Below are positions 24,028 through 45,200 of a stretch of 64,000 bases of DNA, in pieces (position 1 is the stretch's first letter; the number at the start of each line of letters is the position of its first letter). The position numbers were made by a program, and so were the translations under genes. Below the pieces are notes generated by a model. That model saw nothing but the letters and a program-made list of their open reading frames with translations. It did no database searches and was not told the DNA's origin. This DNA is from Littorina saxatilis (taxonomy: Eukaryota; Mollusca; Gastropoda; Littorinimorpha; Littorinidae): NCBI RefSeq assembly GCF_037325665.1, contig NC_090246.1, positions 16,821,980-16,885,979 of the forward strand. Direction: 5' to 3'.

Positions 24028-24112
24028 TAGTCAAGTTTTGACTAAATATTTTAACATCGAGGGGGAATCGAAACGAGGGTCGTGGTGTATGTGCGTGTGT
24101 GTGTCTGTGTGT

Positions 24113-24153
<41 letters not shown>

Positions 24154-24912
24154 GATTCAGACTAAACTACTGGACCGATCTTTATGAAATTTGACATGAG
24201 AGTTCCTGGGTATGAAATCCCCGAACGTTTTTTTCATTTTTTTGATAAATGTCTTTGATGACGTCATATCCGGCTTTTCGTGAAAGTTGAGGCAGCACTG
24301 TCACGCCCTCATTTTTCAACTAAATTGGTTGAAATTTTGGTCAAGTAATCTTCGACGAAGCCCGGACTTTGGTATTGCATTTCAGCTTGGTGGCTTAAAA
24401 ATTAATTAATGACTTTGGTCATTAAAAATCGGAAAATTGTAAAAAAAAATAAAAATTTATAAAACGATCCAAATTTACGTTTATCTTATTCTCCATCATT
24501 TGCTGATTCCAAAAACATATAAATATGTTATATTCGGATTAAAAACAAGCTCTGAAAATTAAATATATAAAAATTATTATCAAAATTAAATTGTCCAAAT
24601 CAATTTAAAAACACTTTCGTCTTATTTCTTGTCGGTTCCTGATTCCAAAAACATATAGATATGATATTTTTGGACTAAAACACGCTCAGAAAGTTAAAAC
24701 AAAGAGAGGTACAGAAAAGCGTGCTATCCTTCTTAGCGCAACTACTACCCCGCTCTTCTTGTCAATTTCACTGCCTTTGCCATGAGCGGTGGACTGACGA
24801 TGCTACGAGTATACGGTCTTGCTGAAAAATGGCATTGCGTTCAGTTTCATTCTGTGAGTTCGACAGCTACTTGACTAAATATTGTATTTTCGCCTTACGC
24901 GACTTGTTATTT
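24028..24912 (+). mobile_element. Full-length ACATTTAGTCAAG-family element
   Basis: It begins with the hairpin TTTAGTCAAGTTTTGACTAAA, followed by GAGACGAGGGTCGTGG-type sequence and a (GT)n. It ends ATTTTCGCCTTACGCGACTTG. It has an internal imperfect duplication around CCAAAAACATATAAATATG and CCAAAAACATATAGATATG. Same family as 7909-8792. Confidence 0.8.
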
Positions 24913-25108
24913 TTTTTTATTGAGTGCACATTTTAGAGTGAGCAATTTTGATGCTTATGTCAGAGACAGACAAGCGGTAACATGTAGTTCTTGTGATATG
25001 TGTCTTTAGCAAGCAATGCATTTCGTTAGTTTCAGGAAAACTAAAGGTATGGGTTGTGCAAAATATACTTCTTTCTTTTGAGAATCAGATCACTCTTATT
25101 GTGCCTGT

Positions 25109-25189
<81 letters not shown>

Positions 25190-25420
25190 CAATGTGCTGA
25201 AGTGTATTTATAAACATGCTGTAAACGATTGTGTGAATTTTGAAGTCTCACCACAGGTTGATAAACACATTAGAAATGGGCTAAATGATAAATGAAACAA
25301 CATTGACTGCTTCTTTTTCTTTTCTAGGCATGATGTTTTTAAAAGTTCATTCACTAGAAAATTAGAAAGTGAAGAAGATGAAATAAAGTCAACAAATGTT
25401 TTTGGTAACTCTGCTTTGAT

Positions 25421-25455
<35 letters not shown>

Positions 25456-25800
25456 ATGTGTGTGTGTGTGTGTGTGTGCATGTGTGTGTGTGTGTGTGTG
25501 TGTGTTCATGCATAATTATAGACATACATCTTAACAAGTTTTCTTTTCTTCTGGGGTGACTGTACCTTCAAAGATCAACTCATTTGCCCAATAAGGCAGC
25601 TTTGTCGATGTTCATGAATCAAATTACTGGCAGACCAGCTAAAAATGATCAGTTAGTTTTTGTGTGACTCTTAAAGCTGCTGTCATATTAGAATGTAAAA
25701 GTGTGTGTAAATTTGATCCCTAACATCACCGTATGGTCAATATACCAATTTAATTTGTTGATTTCCAAGATAACCTTCCATTGCTGCTTACATCATCTTG
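24913..25800. repeat. Two GT microsatellites in unassigned sequence
   Basis: (GT)n at about 25107-25187 and 25424-25505. The sequence around them has no gene signal. Confidence 0.85.
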
Positions 25801-25977
25801 TTTTTACATTTAGTCAAGTTTTGACTAAATGTTTTAACGTAGAGGGGAGAATCGAGACGAGGGTCGTGGTGTATGTGTGTGTGTCTGTGTGTGTGAGTAG
25901 AGTGATTCAGAGAAAACTACTGGACCGATCTTCATGAAACTTGACATGAGAGATCCTGAGTACGGTATCTCCAGACA
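25801..25977 (+). mobile_element. Truncated ACATTTAGTCAAG-family element
   Basis: It keeps the hairpin start (TTTTTACATTTAGTCAAG) and about 175 bp. It stops at the TTAA of the next element. Confidence 0.75.
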
Positions 25978-27044
25978 TTAAAGGCACAGTAAGCCTCCCG
26001 TAAACCATCACAGAGCTCCCCGAGCATTTACATACAGTACAAGCATACTTCCATTTGAACGCTCACCGAACGGGAACATCCTGGCTGCTTTCTGTCGAGC
26101 ATGAGAAATTTTCAAAGAATTTATTTTCGTGGACTTGCTCCTCTACAACAATGGCGCCTCGTTTTGGTGCTGGACGGCTGTTATGAATATTCAATACCGG
26201 AAATCACGCCCGGACAGTAAGCCTCCCGTAAACCATCACAGATACTGTCAGGCTTTTACACACAGTACAAACACCCTTCCATTTGAACGCTCACCAAACG
26301 GGAACATCCTAGGTGCCCTACGTAAAGAGCGAGCAATTTTTAAAGAATTAATTTTGCAGATTGTCTCGAACACTTTTTGGACCCATCCTGAACTCAGGTC
26401 AAACATGAGTTACTTCCCTTCGGGTCTCATTCTATCTATGTAAACTGGCGATAGCCGTGGATCGATGATTATCAAAATGTTTTTGGACCGTGGTGCGTTT
26501 TTGCGCTAGACCTAACTTTTAAAATCAAAATAATAAATTGACAGCTTCTTACACAAACATTATTTAATCATAAAAGAATTCTTTTTTCATCAAGACAAGA
26601 TCAGTACAATTCGAAGTTGTGAAAGTTTGAAAAAAGAAAAGCCCGGAAGCAGCCTGTCACGCAAGGGTCGTAGCAGACGACGGTTTATGCATATCGCCGT
26701 TCCTCTCAACAGTCAAAAGCCATCGCTAGAGTTCTTGTGAACCACAGCCGTTTGTTTCGTGCATAAAAACGTGCTATTGTAAATAAGCTCACATCGAGTC
26801 GCATTCAAATGACTAACTGACGACTACATTGTGAAAAAGGGAAACTGGATCACACGGGTTCACGATGGCTCAGGGGTAAGATAAACCTGACGCAAAAATA
26901 AATTCTTTGAAAATTGTTTGCTCTTTACGGAGGGCACCAAGGATGTTCTCAATCGGTTAGTGTTTAAATGAAAGGGTGTTTGTACTGTGTGTAAAAGCCT
27001 GACCGTACCTGTGATGGTTTACAGGAGGCTTACTGTGCCTTTAA
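25978..27044. mobile_element. Non-autonomous TTAA-target DNA transposon with long TIRs
   Basis: The ends are TTAAAGGCACAGTAAGCCTC and its inverse, with similarity between arms of about 150 bp. TTAA at each end fits piggyBac-type targeting (family knowledge). The left arm is present twice, at 25978-26130 and again from about 26212, so the left terminus has been tandemly duplicated or a second copy inserted. No transposase is present. Confidence 0.78.
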
Positions 27045-27183
27045 CCCCATAATGCCAGACGCCAGGCGGAGCAGCCACTAGATTGCCAATTTTAAAGTCT
27101 TAGGTATGACCCGGCCGGGATTCGAACCCACGACCTCCTGATCACGGGGCGGACGCCTTACCACTAGGCCAACTGTGCCGGTC
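27045..27183 (-). mobile_element. SINE head, V-type-like, body truncated
   Basis: On the minus strand it begins GACCGGCACAGTTGGCCTAG with a B box GGGTTCGAATCCC, then about 60 bp of body. It is tRNA-like but lacks a functional free tRNA context; it stops at the neighbouring TTAA element. Confidence 0.75.
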
Positions 27184-27343
27184 GGATTTGAGATGGTGAG
27201 CTGAATCATTTATATGATTGTCATTAAAGTGAATGCATGTACATAAATATAATAGTTGTAGCAATCATGCGCAAGAAATTTTAGTTTGACCAGAAGATGA
27301 TACACAACTTCAAACACAAACACAACGTCAAGTCATAAAATGA
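27184..27343. other. Intergenic sequence past the actin 3' end
   Basis: No recognisable element; it lies just past the predicted actin polyadenylation signals. Confidence 0.3.
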
Positions 27344-27362
27344 TTTATTGTACAACTTTATT
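27344..27362 (-). terminator. Actin polyadenylation signals (two AATAAA)
   Basis: Minus-strand AATAAA motifs lie at 27344-27349 and 27357-27362, about 1 kb past the actin stop codon. Cleavage would fall near 27325. This is predicted from the motif only. Confidence 0.5.
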
Positions 27363-27910
27363 AAACAATTACTGCATTTACGTTCATAATACAGGAATGA
27401 TAACAAGGGGGAAAAAATGGACACGCCCGCGTGTGTAGCTAAAAATAGATGTCAAACGAATATGAGAAACTGACAAACAGAAGTTGTCGACCAGCTGAAA
27501 ATGATGAACAGGATGCATTTTATATATATAATTTCTTCGCTCCTATCGCATTAACTGACTCGTCTAGATTCACAAACACTTTCATCTTTCAAACACACAT
27601 GTCATTGATCCACATGACACAAAAAAGCAACACTAATGAAAAACAATACTCAGTATGGGTATTAGTCACATATCACTCTAAGGGACATTGACAGTGAGCA
27701 CAAAATCATCGGACAGAACTAAACTTATTTATCTCACACGCATAAATATTATTCAACAATTGCACATCCTCCATAATAAACAAGACCATAAACAAACAAT
27801 ACAATCACTGTGAACTTTTGACGCTGGTCCACATGCCGAACTAGTTCACCATACATCCAGTTTGAAACGCACAACCAAGTCAGTCATCTTGGAATCATTC
27901 TCTGTTTCCC

Positions 27911-28371
27911 ATCACTACCATGTACACTCTCTTCAAGCACACAATTGTCATCGTTCAGGACAACAAATGGTCTGTATGCACACTTTCACCACGCACACAT
28001 TGTTCATCATTCACACAAACAAATGGTCTCTATGCACACTTTCCTCAAGCACACAAAGTTCATCATTCACACCAACAAATGGCCTCTATGCACACTTACC
28101 TCAAGCACACAAAGTTCATCATTCACACCAACAAATGGTCTCTATGCACACTTTCCTCAAGCACACAATGTTCATCATTCACACCAACAAATGGTCTCTA
28201 TGCACACTTTCCTCAAGCACACAAAGTTCATCATTCACACCAACAAATGGTCTCTATGCACACTTACCTCAAGCACTCAATGTTCATCATTCACACCAAC
28301 ACATGGTCTCTATGCACACTTTCCTCAAGCACACAAAGTTCATCATTCACACCAACACATGGTCTCTATCT
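27911..28371. repeat. 56 bp minisatellite in the actin 3' UTR
   Basis: About eight copies of a 56 bp unit (ATGGTCTCTATGCACACTTT phrase at 27967, 28023, 28079, 28135, 28191, 28247, 28303 and 28359). The array stops at the base next to the actin stop codon. Because 56 is not a multiple of three and the unit has no stops, all three plus-strand frames stay open. These are not treated as genes. Confidence 0.93.
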
Positions 28372-38359
<9,988 letters not shown>

Positions 38360-38784
38360 CTTGCTGTGTGTTGAGTCTGTGAGCTGAGTAAATTATCGAT
38401 CTGTTTAAAGAAAATGGACATTTTTACAATATAATTGTGCAAAAATGTGATCGTTACCAAAAGGTTGAAACGATTTGCAGTTTTTGACACATACATATTA
38501 TTTTGTTCCTTTTAAGAACTGAATTATCACAAAAATGGTTGTTAACTTTTTTTCAACATCTAATAATTCCAATACTTCTCCATGATAATTTTTTTTCAAG
38601 GAACTACTTCCATGTGGTAACTCAGTTAGTATTCTCAGGAGCATGCATTACAAACAAGCGATACAATCGATAACACGAAAAAGAAGCCCTTGTCAAAGTA
38701 AAACCTAATCTCACAGAGAGAAAAAACACACACAAAACCAAGAAGGCCGTTTTTTTCTCAAAGAAAAAAGAATTGCACGCTTAC

Positions 38785-38955
38785 CTGCAGAACAAAAGTT
38801 GTCGGCCTTCCTTTTTTCGTAACAGAGAAGCAGTTCAAAACTAGTGGCGTTATATTCTTTCTCAGTTTCTGTAGAGCTGATTGCAAAATAATTCCTTGAT
38901 GCGTGTGGTGTGTGGTGAAGTCTGCAACTCTTCCAGTGCTGCCAATTTGTTGTCT
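38785..38955 (-). other. Actin 5' noncoding exon (predicted)
   Basis: A strong donor CTGCAG|GTAAGC on the minus strand ends at 38785 and pairs with the acceptor TTTAAACAG at 38401-38409, ahead of 41 nt of leader before the ATG at 38359. The start is placed about 30 bp below the TATA box. An untranslated first exon is usual for animal actin genes. Confidence 0.7.
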
Positions 38956-38978
38956 GCTTAGCTGTGTCCAGTCGATGC

Positions 38979-39063
38979 ATATTTATAGTGAAAGAAATCC
39001 CCTTTCGGGGGTGCCCAGAGCTCCCGCCTTACCTGGAAAAGTGACCACCCGAGCTATAAATAG
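38979..39063 (-). promoter_or_regulatory. Actin promoter: TATA box and MEF2-like site
   Basis: Minus-strand TATAAATAT lies at 38979-38987, about 30 bp before the predicted start. CTATAAATAG at 39054-39063 fits the MEF2 consensus YTAWWWWTAR and would also read as a TATA box on the plus strand. CCAAACTAGG near 39112 is a one-mismatch CArG box. All are motif-only predictions. Confidence 0.55.
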
Positions 39064-39461
39064 TATCTCACGAGCACTGTGACTGGCTGTGTGACTCAGG
39101 GACTTCGCCTGCCAAACTAGGTCAGTCGCCAAGGACGCTCTGAAGGTAATCACAGTCTAGCGAGACTACCATAATGTGTTTCTGCTAACTGTGTCAACAA
39201 CGCATTTTTGTTCTTGCAAGTGTAAGATGTGCTTCAAACCCTACCAAGTTTCATGAGATAGTTTGTGCGAATCTTTTTTCTAAATAATCTCTTCCAAAAA
39301 AAAGTATACTTCTTGGGGTGAATGTTAAATGAAATCGGTTAATATAATGCAGACGTAGGTGGTTGTTGCAGACAAGGTTTTTCTTAGTTAACTAGTCCTG
39401 GGTGTAAACACTGGTGACTGACCACTAAGGTACTGAAATTAGACGATGACGATTGAAAATA
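39064..39461. other. Upstream actin flank
   Basis: Non-repetitive sequence between the actin promoter and the first flanking direct repeat. Confidence 0.35.
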
Positions 39462-39677
39462 GGCCATTTAACACAAACAAAAACGGATTAGAAAGTCACT
39501 TATGACTATGTTTGGTTGGGTATATTATGGGTGGAGTGAATAAGCAGCAGACTTTAAATAGCGAATGGTAGGCTACACCCAAGTTAGGTATCATTGATCC
39601 AAAAGGTGATTCGACTATATATGGAAGTGTATGAAGTTGTTGACGCCTAAATCTTCTGTCCGGAGTAAGTGTATTTG
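39462..39677 (+). repeat. Left ~215 bp direct repeat flanking the DDE-OTU block
   Basis: The sequence from AGGCCATTTAACACA through GACTATGTTTGGTTGGGT, AATAAGCAGCAGAC, CACCCAAGTTAGGTAT and GGAAGTGTATGAA recurs in the same orientation at 48901-49123, with about 80-85% similarity by eye. Confidence 0.8.
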
Positions 39678-40900
39678 ACTAAGTGCCAAAAGGTGCGCAC
39701 GAAAAGCGGACAAAGGGGCTAAAAAATAAAAGTTGACAAACACGACTGATATTGTGATTTTTGTTAAGACAACAGATGCTGGAACCCAATTACGAAAAGA
39801 AAAGATAAATTTACCCAAATGATTTTACAAATAACGATAATTTTGTTCGTTATATCATTCAAAACGGCACTGAGTCATAGCATTAAGGTTATCTCGCACG
39901 TTTTTAAAGCTAGGGCTTTGAAACTTGGCACACAACCAAAGTATAATGACCTCCAGGTATGGTGCACATCACATTAAACAACATTGAATTTCAAGGTCAC
40001 AGCGAGGTTAAATTTCCTTTGCAAACTGGAAAATTGTCGTTGTCACGTCTTACATGTTTTAATACTAGATCAGTTAGACTTTACATACTTCACATACTTT
40101 CAGCATTTTTATAAAACCTCATTAAAAGTGACCTGCTTGTTAATCTTTGTCAAAGTTCAAGGTCACAGCGGAGTCACATCTGGTCCAAATGTGGAATATT
40201 TTCAATTTATTCAGCGCGTTTATAGCACGAGCTTTGAAAATACACACAGTTCTAGTGTATAATGTTCACACACGATTAAAGTCTGGTTGAAAAAGTCAAG
40301 GTCACAGCAGGGTCGCGTTGAGGTCAAACATATACATTTTTTTCAATGAGGTTTTCTCATATGTTTTTGAAGCTAGGGCCTTGAAACTTGGCACACTACG
40401 CAAGTTAAATTAAACCTCATCAAATTCCAAGGTCACAGTAAGGTTAAAGATCCTTTAAGGATATTTTCTAAAAAAGGTGACCGCCTGGTTAATGTTTGTC
40501 AAATTTCAAGGTCACAGCAGTGCCATCTGGCTTAAACTTTGAAAAATTGTCAATTTCTTCAACTAGTTTTATAGTGTTTGAAGTCATTCACACATGATGA
40601 AAGTCTGGTTGATAAAATCAAACGGCAAGGTCGCAGCGGGGTCGCATTGAAGTCAGACACATACAATTGTCATTTTCACGAACGCCTTTTAAGCAACACC
40701 TTTGAAACTTCACACATTCCAAAGTTTTGATGTTGTTTGGTTATAATCAAAGTGTGGTCAATTTCCATGATTGAGAGCATTCAGAGGGGTCAAGTTGAGG
40801 TCACACAAAAAGTGATAATCTTTATAAGACTCACGTTTGCTGCTATTGCTCACTTGACATTGGTGAAAGTGCTTATTTTATAATTGTTGATCTTGATGTT
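39678..40900. repeat. Satellite-like region with recurrent CAAGGTCA
   Basis: After a short segment inverted relative to 48797-48825 (AAGTGCCAAAAGGTGC), diverged units carry CAAGGTCAC near 39993, 40158, 40296, 40428 and 40506, and a CAAGGTCGC variant near 40625. Spacing runs from about 80 to 165 bp. Phrases such as GAAACTTGGCACAC repeat between them. No gene was seen. Confidence 0.65.
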
Positions 40901-41214
40901 TTGACCAATTAATATTACCAGGATCAACCATACCAGATTTCAAAGTCCAGAAGTTGTCAAACCTCAAACCTGTTGGAAGTTTCAAAGATTTAAGCATCAA
41001 CAAATTTCTATTTGATTTGACCTTAAATAAAAGATTTGACCTTAAATCTTAAAACAGATCAACCAGACTTTGGTTTTATATAAATTGAAGTTCAATACAA
41101 TTTCCTTTTTACCCAAACCATAACGCCACTTTGACATTGACATTTGACTAAGGTCGACAAGACTTGGTTCATGTTTGCTGGTGTTGTCCATTTGTAGATG
41201 TACTGATATCTGAA
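40901..41214. other. AT-rich sequence between repeat arrays
   Basis: Diverged phrases (ATTTGACTAAGGTCGACAAG) recall the array at 47230-47800. No gene. Confidence 0.35.
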
Positions 41215-41940
41215 ATATGACATAACTTATGTTTTGTTGTTCCATGCTACATGCAGTGTCCGAACAATCTCATTTAAACGATGTCAATGCATACATGATA
41301 CACACTCTGGTTTCACATTAATGATAGTTTGCAATGTGACTTTGTATTTATTACGAAAACCTGTCACACATAAGAACGACAACACACACAAATTCTGACT
41401 TTATGCCAGCAAGAATAGAATACTGAACGTATCTAAACAAGTCATATTTACACATACAATAACTCAATTTGTGTCGTTCTATACTGCATACAGTGTCCGA
41501 ACAATTTCATTTAAACGAAGTCAATACATAAATATTACACCCTTTGCTTCCACATTAATGACAATTTGCAATGTGACTTTGTATTTATTACGCAAACATG
41601 TCAAACATTAGAATGACAACACACAACGAAATTCAGACTTTGTGCCAGCAAAAAGAGAATACCCGATTTATCTGATTTATATTTATTAACACATACACAC
41701 ATTAACTTATTTTTTGTCATTCTACTCTACATGAAGTGTCAGAACAATTTCATTTAAACGATGTCAATGCATAAATAGTACACACTCTGGTTTCACATTG
41801 ATGATAAATTGCAATTTTAACATTGCATTTATTACGCAAACATGTCGAACATAAGAACGACAACACAAAACGAATTTCGGACTTTATGCCAGCAAAAAGA
41901 GAATACCCGATGTCTCTAACCATGTCATATTTACACACAC
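41215..41940. repeat. Three ~240 bp tandem units
   Basis: AGTGTCCGAACAATYTCATT starts near 41255 and 41492, with a variant near 41735. The phrases TGCAATGTGACTTTGTATTTA and TATGCCAGCAA recur in order. Confidence 0.85.
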
Positions 41941-41953
41941 ACACACACGCACG

Positions 41954-41984
<31 letters not shown>

Positions 41985-42110
41985 ACATTCGCACATGCAC
42001 ATGACAGTCAGAAACACAACGACGCCCACTTACACACTAACACACACCCTTATAAGCGATTCCCCGTCAATGTTAAAACATTTAGTCTAAACTTAACTGT
42101 AAAAAGCAAC
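41934..42110 (-). mobile_element. CA tract and end fragment of ACATTTAGTCAAG element
   Basis: A (CA)n is followed by CAATGTTAAAACATTTAGTC and TAAACTTAACTGTAAAA, the hairpin end of the family on the minus strand. Confidence 0.6.
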
Positions 42111-42202
42111 TTTTGTAAATCTGGTACGACACAGCAAGCTCTGTAGTATTCTCTAAATTCAGCGCAGAGCTCTTTGTCATTTACATGTTTTGGTGTAACA
42201 GG

Positions 42203-45200
42203 TTACTGAAACCGGGGGACAAGTGGAACAAAGTGGTTTGGGGTCCAGTGTTCTTCGTTGATGACATCCCGAAGAGATGTCCACATGATGATTAACTTTG
42301 AACTGCTCTTGCAGCAAGGTGCTTTGATTATTCGGTGACAATGAAGTCTGTAAATGTCCCATCCCAGAGGTGGAAACACGGATTGGATGGGACGCTTCAA
42401 GACATGGGAAGCAGCAAAAAACTCCCACAAACCAGCGTAGGTGCCATTTTTGCGCATGGCCATAACTTCATCCTCAAAGGGGGATGAAGACGCTGGTTCA
42501 GCAGAAGTCATGACAGCTACTTTAATGTTTTCTTCACCAGTAACATTGTGAAATTCACGGCGCCAGTTGTTCCCATCAAGAAAGAGCTTTGGGTTCAAAG
42601 CCATGGCCATGACAACTCGAACTCTCATCTCCTGATGGTGATCTTGAGTGCCATAAAGTAGTAAACTCAATGCACGAAAAAAGCAGTTCCCATCTCCATA
42701 CACAGATAGTGGGAAACATCTCCCCTGCAAGTCCGATGGCAGAAGATTGGCTGCTTGACTGTCAATTCTGCAACCAAGTGCGGGGTTCTCATTGAAAGAA
42801 TCGGGAATTTTGATATCCTCAGCGTGTTGCTGCCAGAATCTTGCCTTTTCCTGAACCTCCGAAAAGCTAGCGCATGAAGTGAGCTCAGTGCTGAGTTTTC
42901 TGAAAAATGTTTTGTTGTCTTCATGCTCTTCGAGCCCAGCACTTGTGTCTTCCACTCCATCACTTTCTTCTTCCACCACTCGATCGCTTTCTTCTTCCAC
43001 ACTCATGCTTTCAGCTTTCACAATCACACACTCCTCTTCCACACCCAAGTCTGATTCAGACGAGGAAATGATTGCACTTTCCTCCTCAGAGTCAGAATCT
43101 GGTATGACATGAGATTCTTCGTCTGACTCGTCCTCTGAACTTGAAGTGACAAGTGTCTCATCACCTTTTTCATGAGGCAGGGTGGGATTCATTTCTAGAA
43201 GAAAAGAACCTGGGCCAGGGTTCTTCATCTTCACAATCTTCCACTGATCAACATGGTCAGAGGACAGGCAATCATCGTACTCTCCAGCCATGCAATGCTC
43301 ACAAAAGCAAGACAACTGTCTTGTTGCAAGCACGCCTGGTGCCATGGCCCGCAGATGGTGTAGTTTGTGTGTCCCTTGAACAGTTGACAAGAATGCAGAC
43401 TTCATTTTTCTGCTAATCTGGTGTTCCTCAATGAGGAAAAACTTTTGTGATTTGTGCCCACACAGACCGTCAGTGGAAGGAGACTGTGACAATGTCTTGC
43501 AACAGTAACGGAACATATCCCGCGCGTTGGTGACCGTCACTCTGCCAGCCACAATGTCCTGGGTAACTGAGCGCTTTACTGCACCACCACACCAATCACT
43601 GTCGTTTTTACCGTGACGTGAACCGAAAAAAACTTTTTCAATGGACACGTCACTGTATCCTGGCACTACCGTATGTGACAGATACAGGAAGGGCAGTTTG
43701 CTTTTAAACTGCGCAGAGCAGCCATCGCTGACAAGGATAACCTTCTTCAGATCAGGGAGAACTGAAGAAAGGTGTTGCAGAACCTGCTGCACGCATGCCT
43801 GTGCAAAATGGGCATCGTGTTTCAAATCATCACTGAGGAAGATTAGTGTGTCACGCCTCAGTTCCTGGCAGTCAGAGCCTGGGCATTTAAAGAAAGCCAC
43901 AGCTGGGAACAATGTTACCTGACTATAACCCCAGTGGGCGCTTTGTGGTTCATCCTGGAACTTGCACAAGAAATTTGCAGCAAAGTCACAGGTGACAATA
44001 GCCCACCCTTCAGGAAGCTTTGCCTTCAAAGACTGCAGCTGCTTTCGCTGCCACTCAGCATTGAAGAGATGCCTGCACAAAGGACCCAGTTCCTGCAACA
44101 ACTCATGCAAACACGCTTCAACTGTTCCTTCCTTTCGCACTTTCTCCATCCGTGAAGACTTTCCTTTTTTCACCTGCTCCCATTTACTCCAACTCACACG
44201 TTTCTTCATTTTTTCGCCCAAATCTTTCACAAATCTTTCTCTCACACGCTCCGGTCCACATTTGCAACACTTTCGATCCACACACATCAAAGCAGGAAAT
44301 ACTTCAAACAAACACACACTTTCATCTAACAGATCTCTCACACTATCGCACTTCTCTGACAAGAAACGGTTAAGCCGGGTCAGTTTCAGTTTGGGATTCA
44401 AACATATTTCGCACAGACACTGCCGAAACTTTAACTTCTTCACAGAAGAAACGTTGGCTGGCTTGTGTCTGTGAAATGTCCTCAATGAAACTGTTGCCTC
44501 CGTCTCTGCAGTGTACTTTTTGTGGAGCTCCTTCACAGATTTGGTCAGCTGCCGCTTCTTTGTAGATTTACAAGGATCAGGGCAGGAATTCTTGTGGAAG
44601 AAGTCTGTGATGGCCGTTTGAAATCCTATCCCCCGCCTCTTGTAGGGACTGTGCTCCCCCAAGGTAAGAGAAAATCTCTTGTTGATCCCGACTTTTTCAA
44701 TTTCGCCACAGTCTTTGAAAGCCTGGGCTAGTCGCCTCTTGTGCTTTAGCGTGTTTACGTCTCTTTTCTTGCTGAGGCTGCCAACGTGATGTCGCAGAGT
44801 CTCAACAGGGTCTGGCGTCTTGTCTGGGGTGGAGTAGGACACATTCAGTACTTTTAATGCTTTTCTTGTCTTGAGGTCTGAATACTTCACAACACCTTTA
44901 AAAAGATGAGCCAGTTTCGCCCCCTGCGTCTTGAACTTGGCTTTCATTCGACTGACAGCCCTCTTGTAAGCTCCCTGTGTAGGGTATGGGCAGCCAGATT
45001 GTTGAAAGGCCGCCTGAGCTTGGACTGCCTTTTCGACTTTGGCAACTTCAGCAGCCATTTTCGCCTCCTTCTTTTTGTATTTTTGGGACATTATTTTCTC
45101 TTTGACACGCCGTTTCTTCTGTGCGGTTATCCCGTCCCTGTAGTTTTGAGATGCCTGACGCCATTTCTCTCGTTTTTTCTCTACCTTCTCCCTTGCTGTC

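Noticed and set aside
27045-27183. Possible tRNA gene on the minus strand
   Set aside because: It has A and B boxes but is followed directly by SINE body sequence and lacks a clean mature tRNA end and a terminator run. The same reasoning applies to the heads at 2490, 16219, 37480, 50340 and 51650.
43962-44474. Plus-strand open frame of 170 codons
   Set aside because: It is antisense to the DDE-OTU exon. The minus-strand frame is far longer and has recognisable domains.
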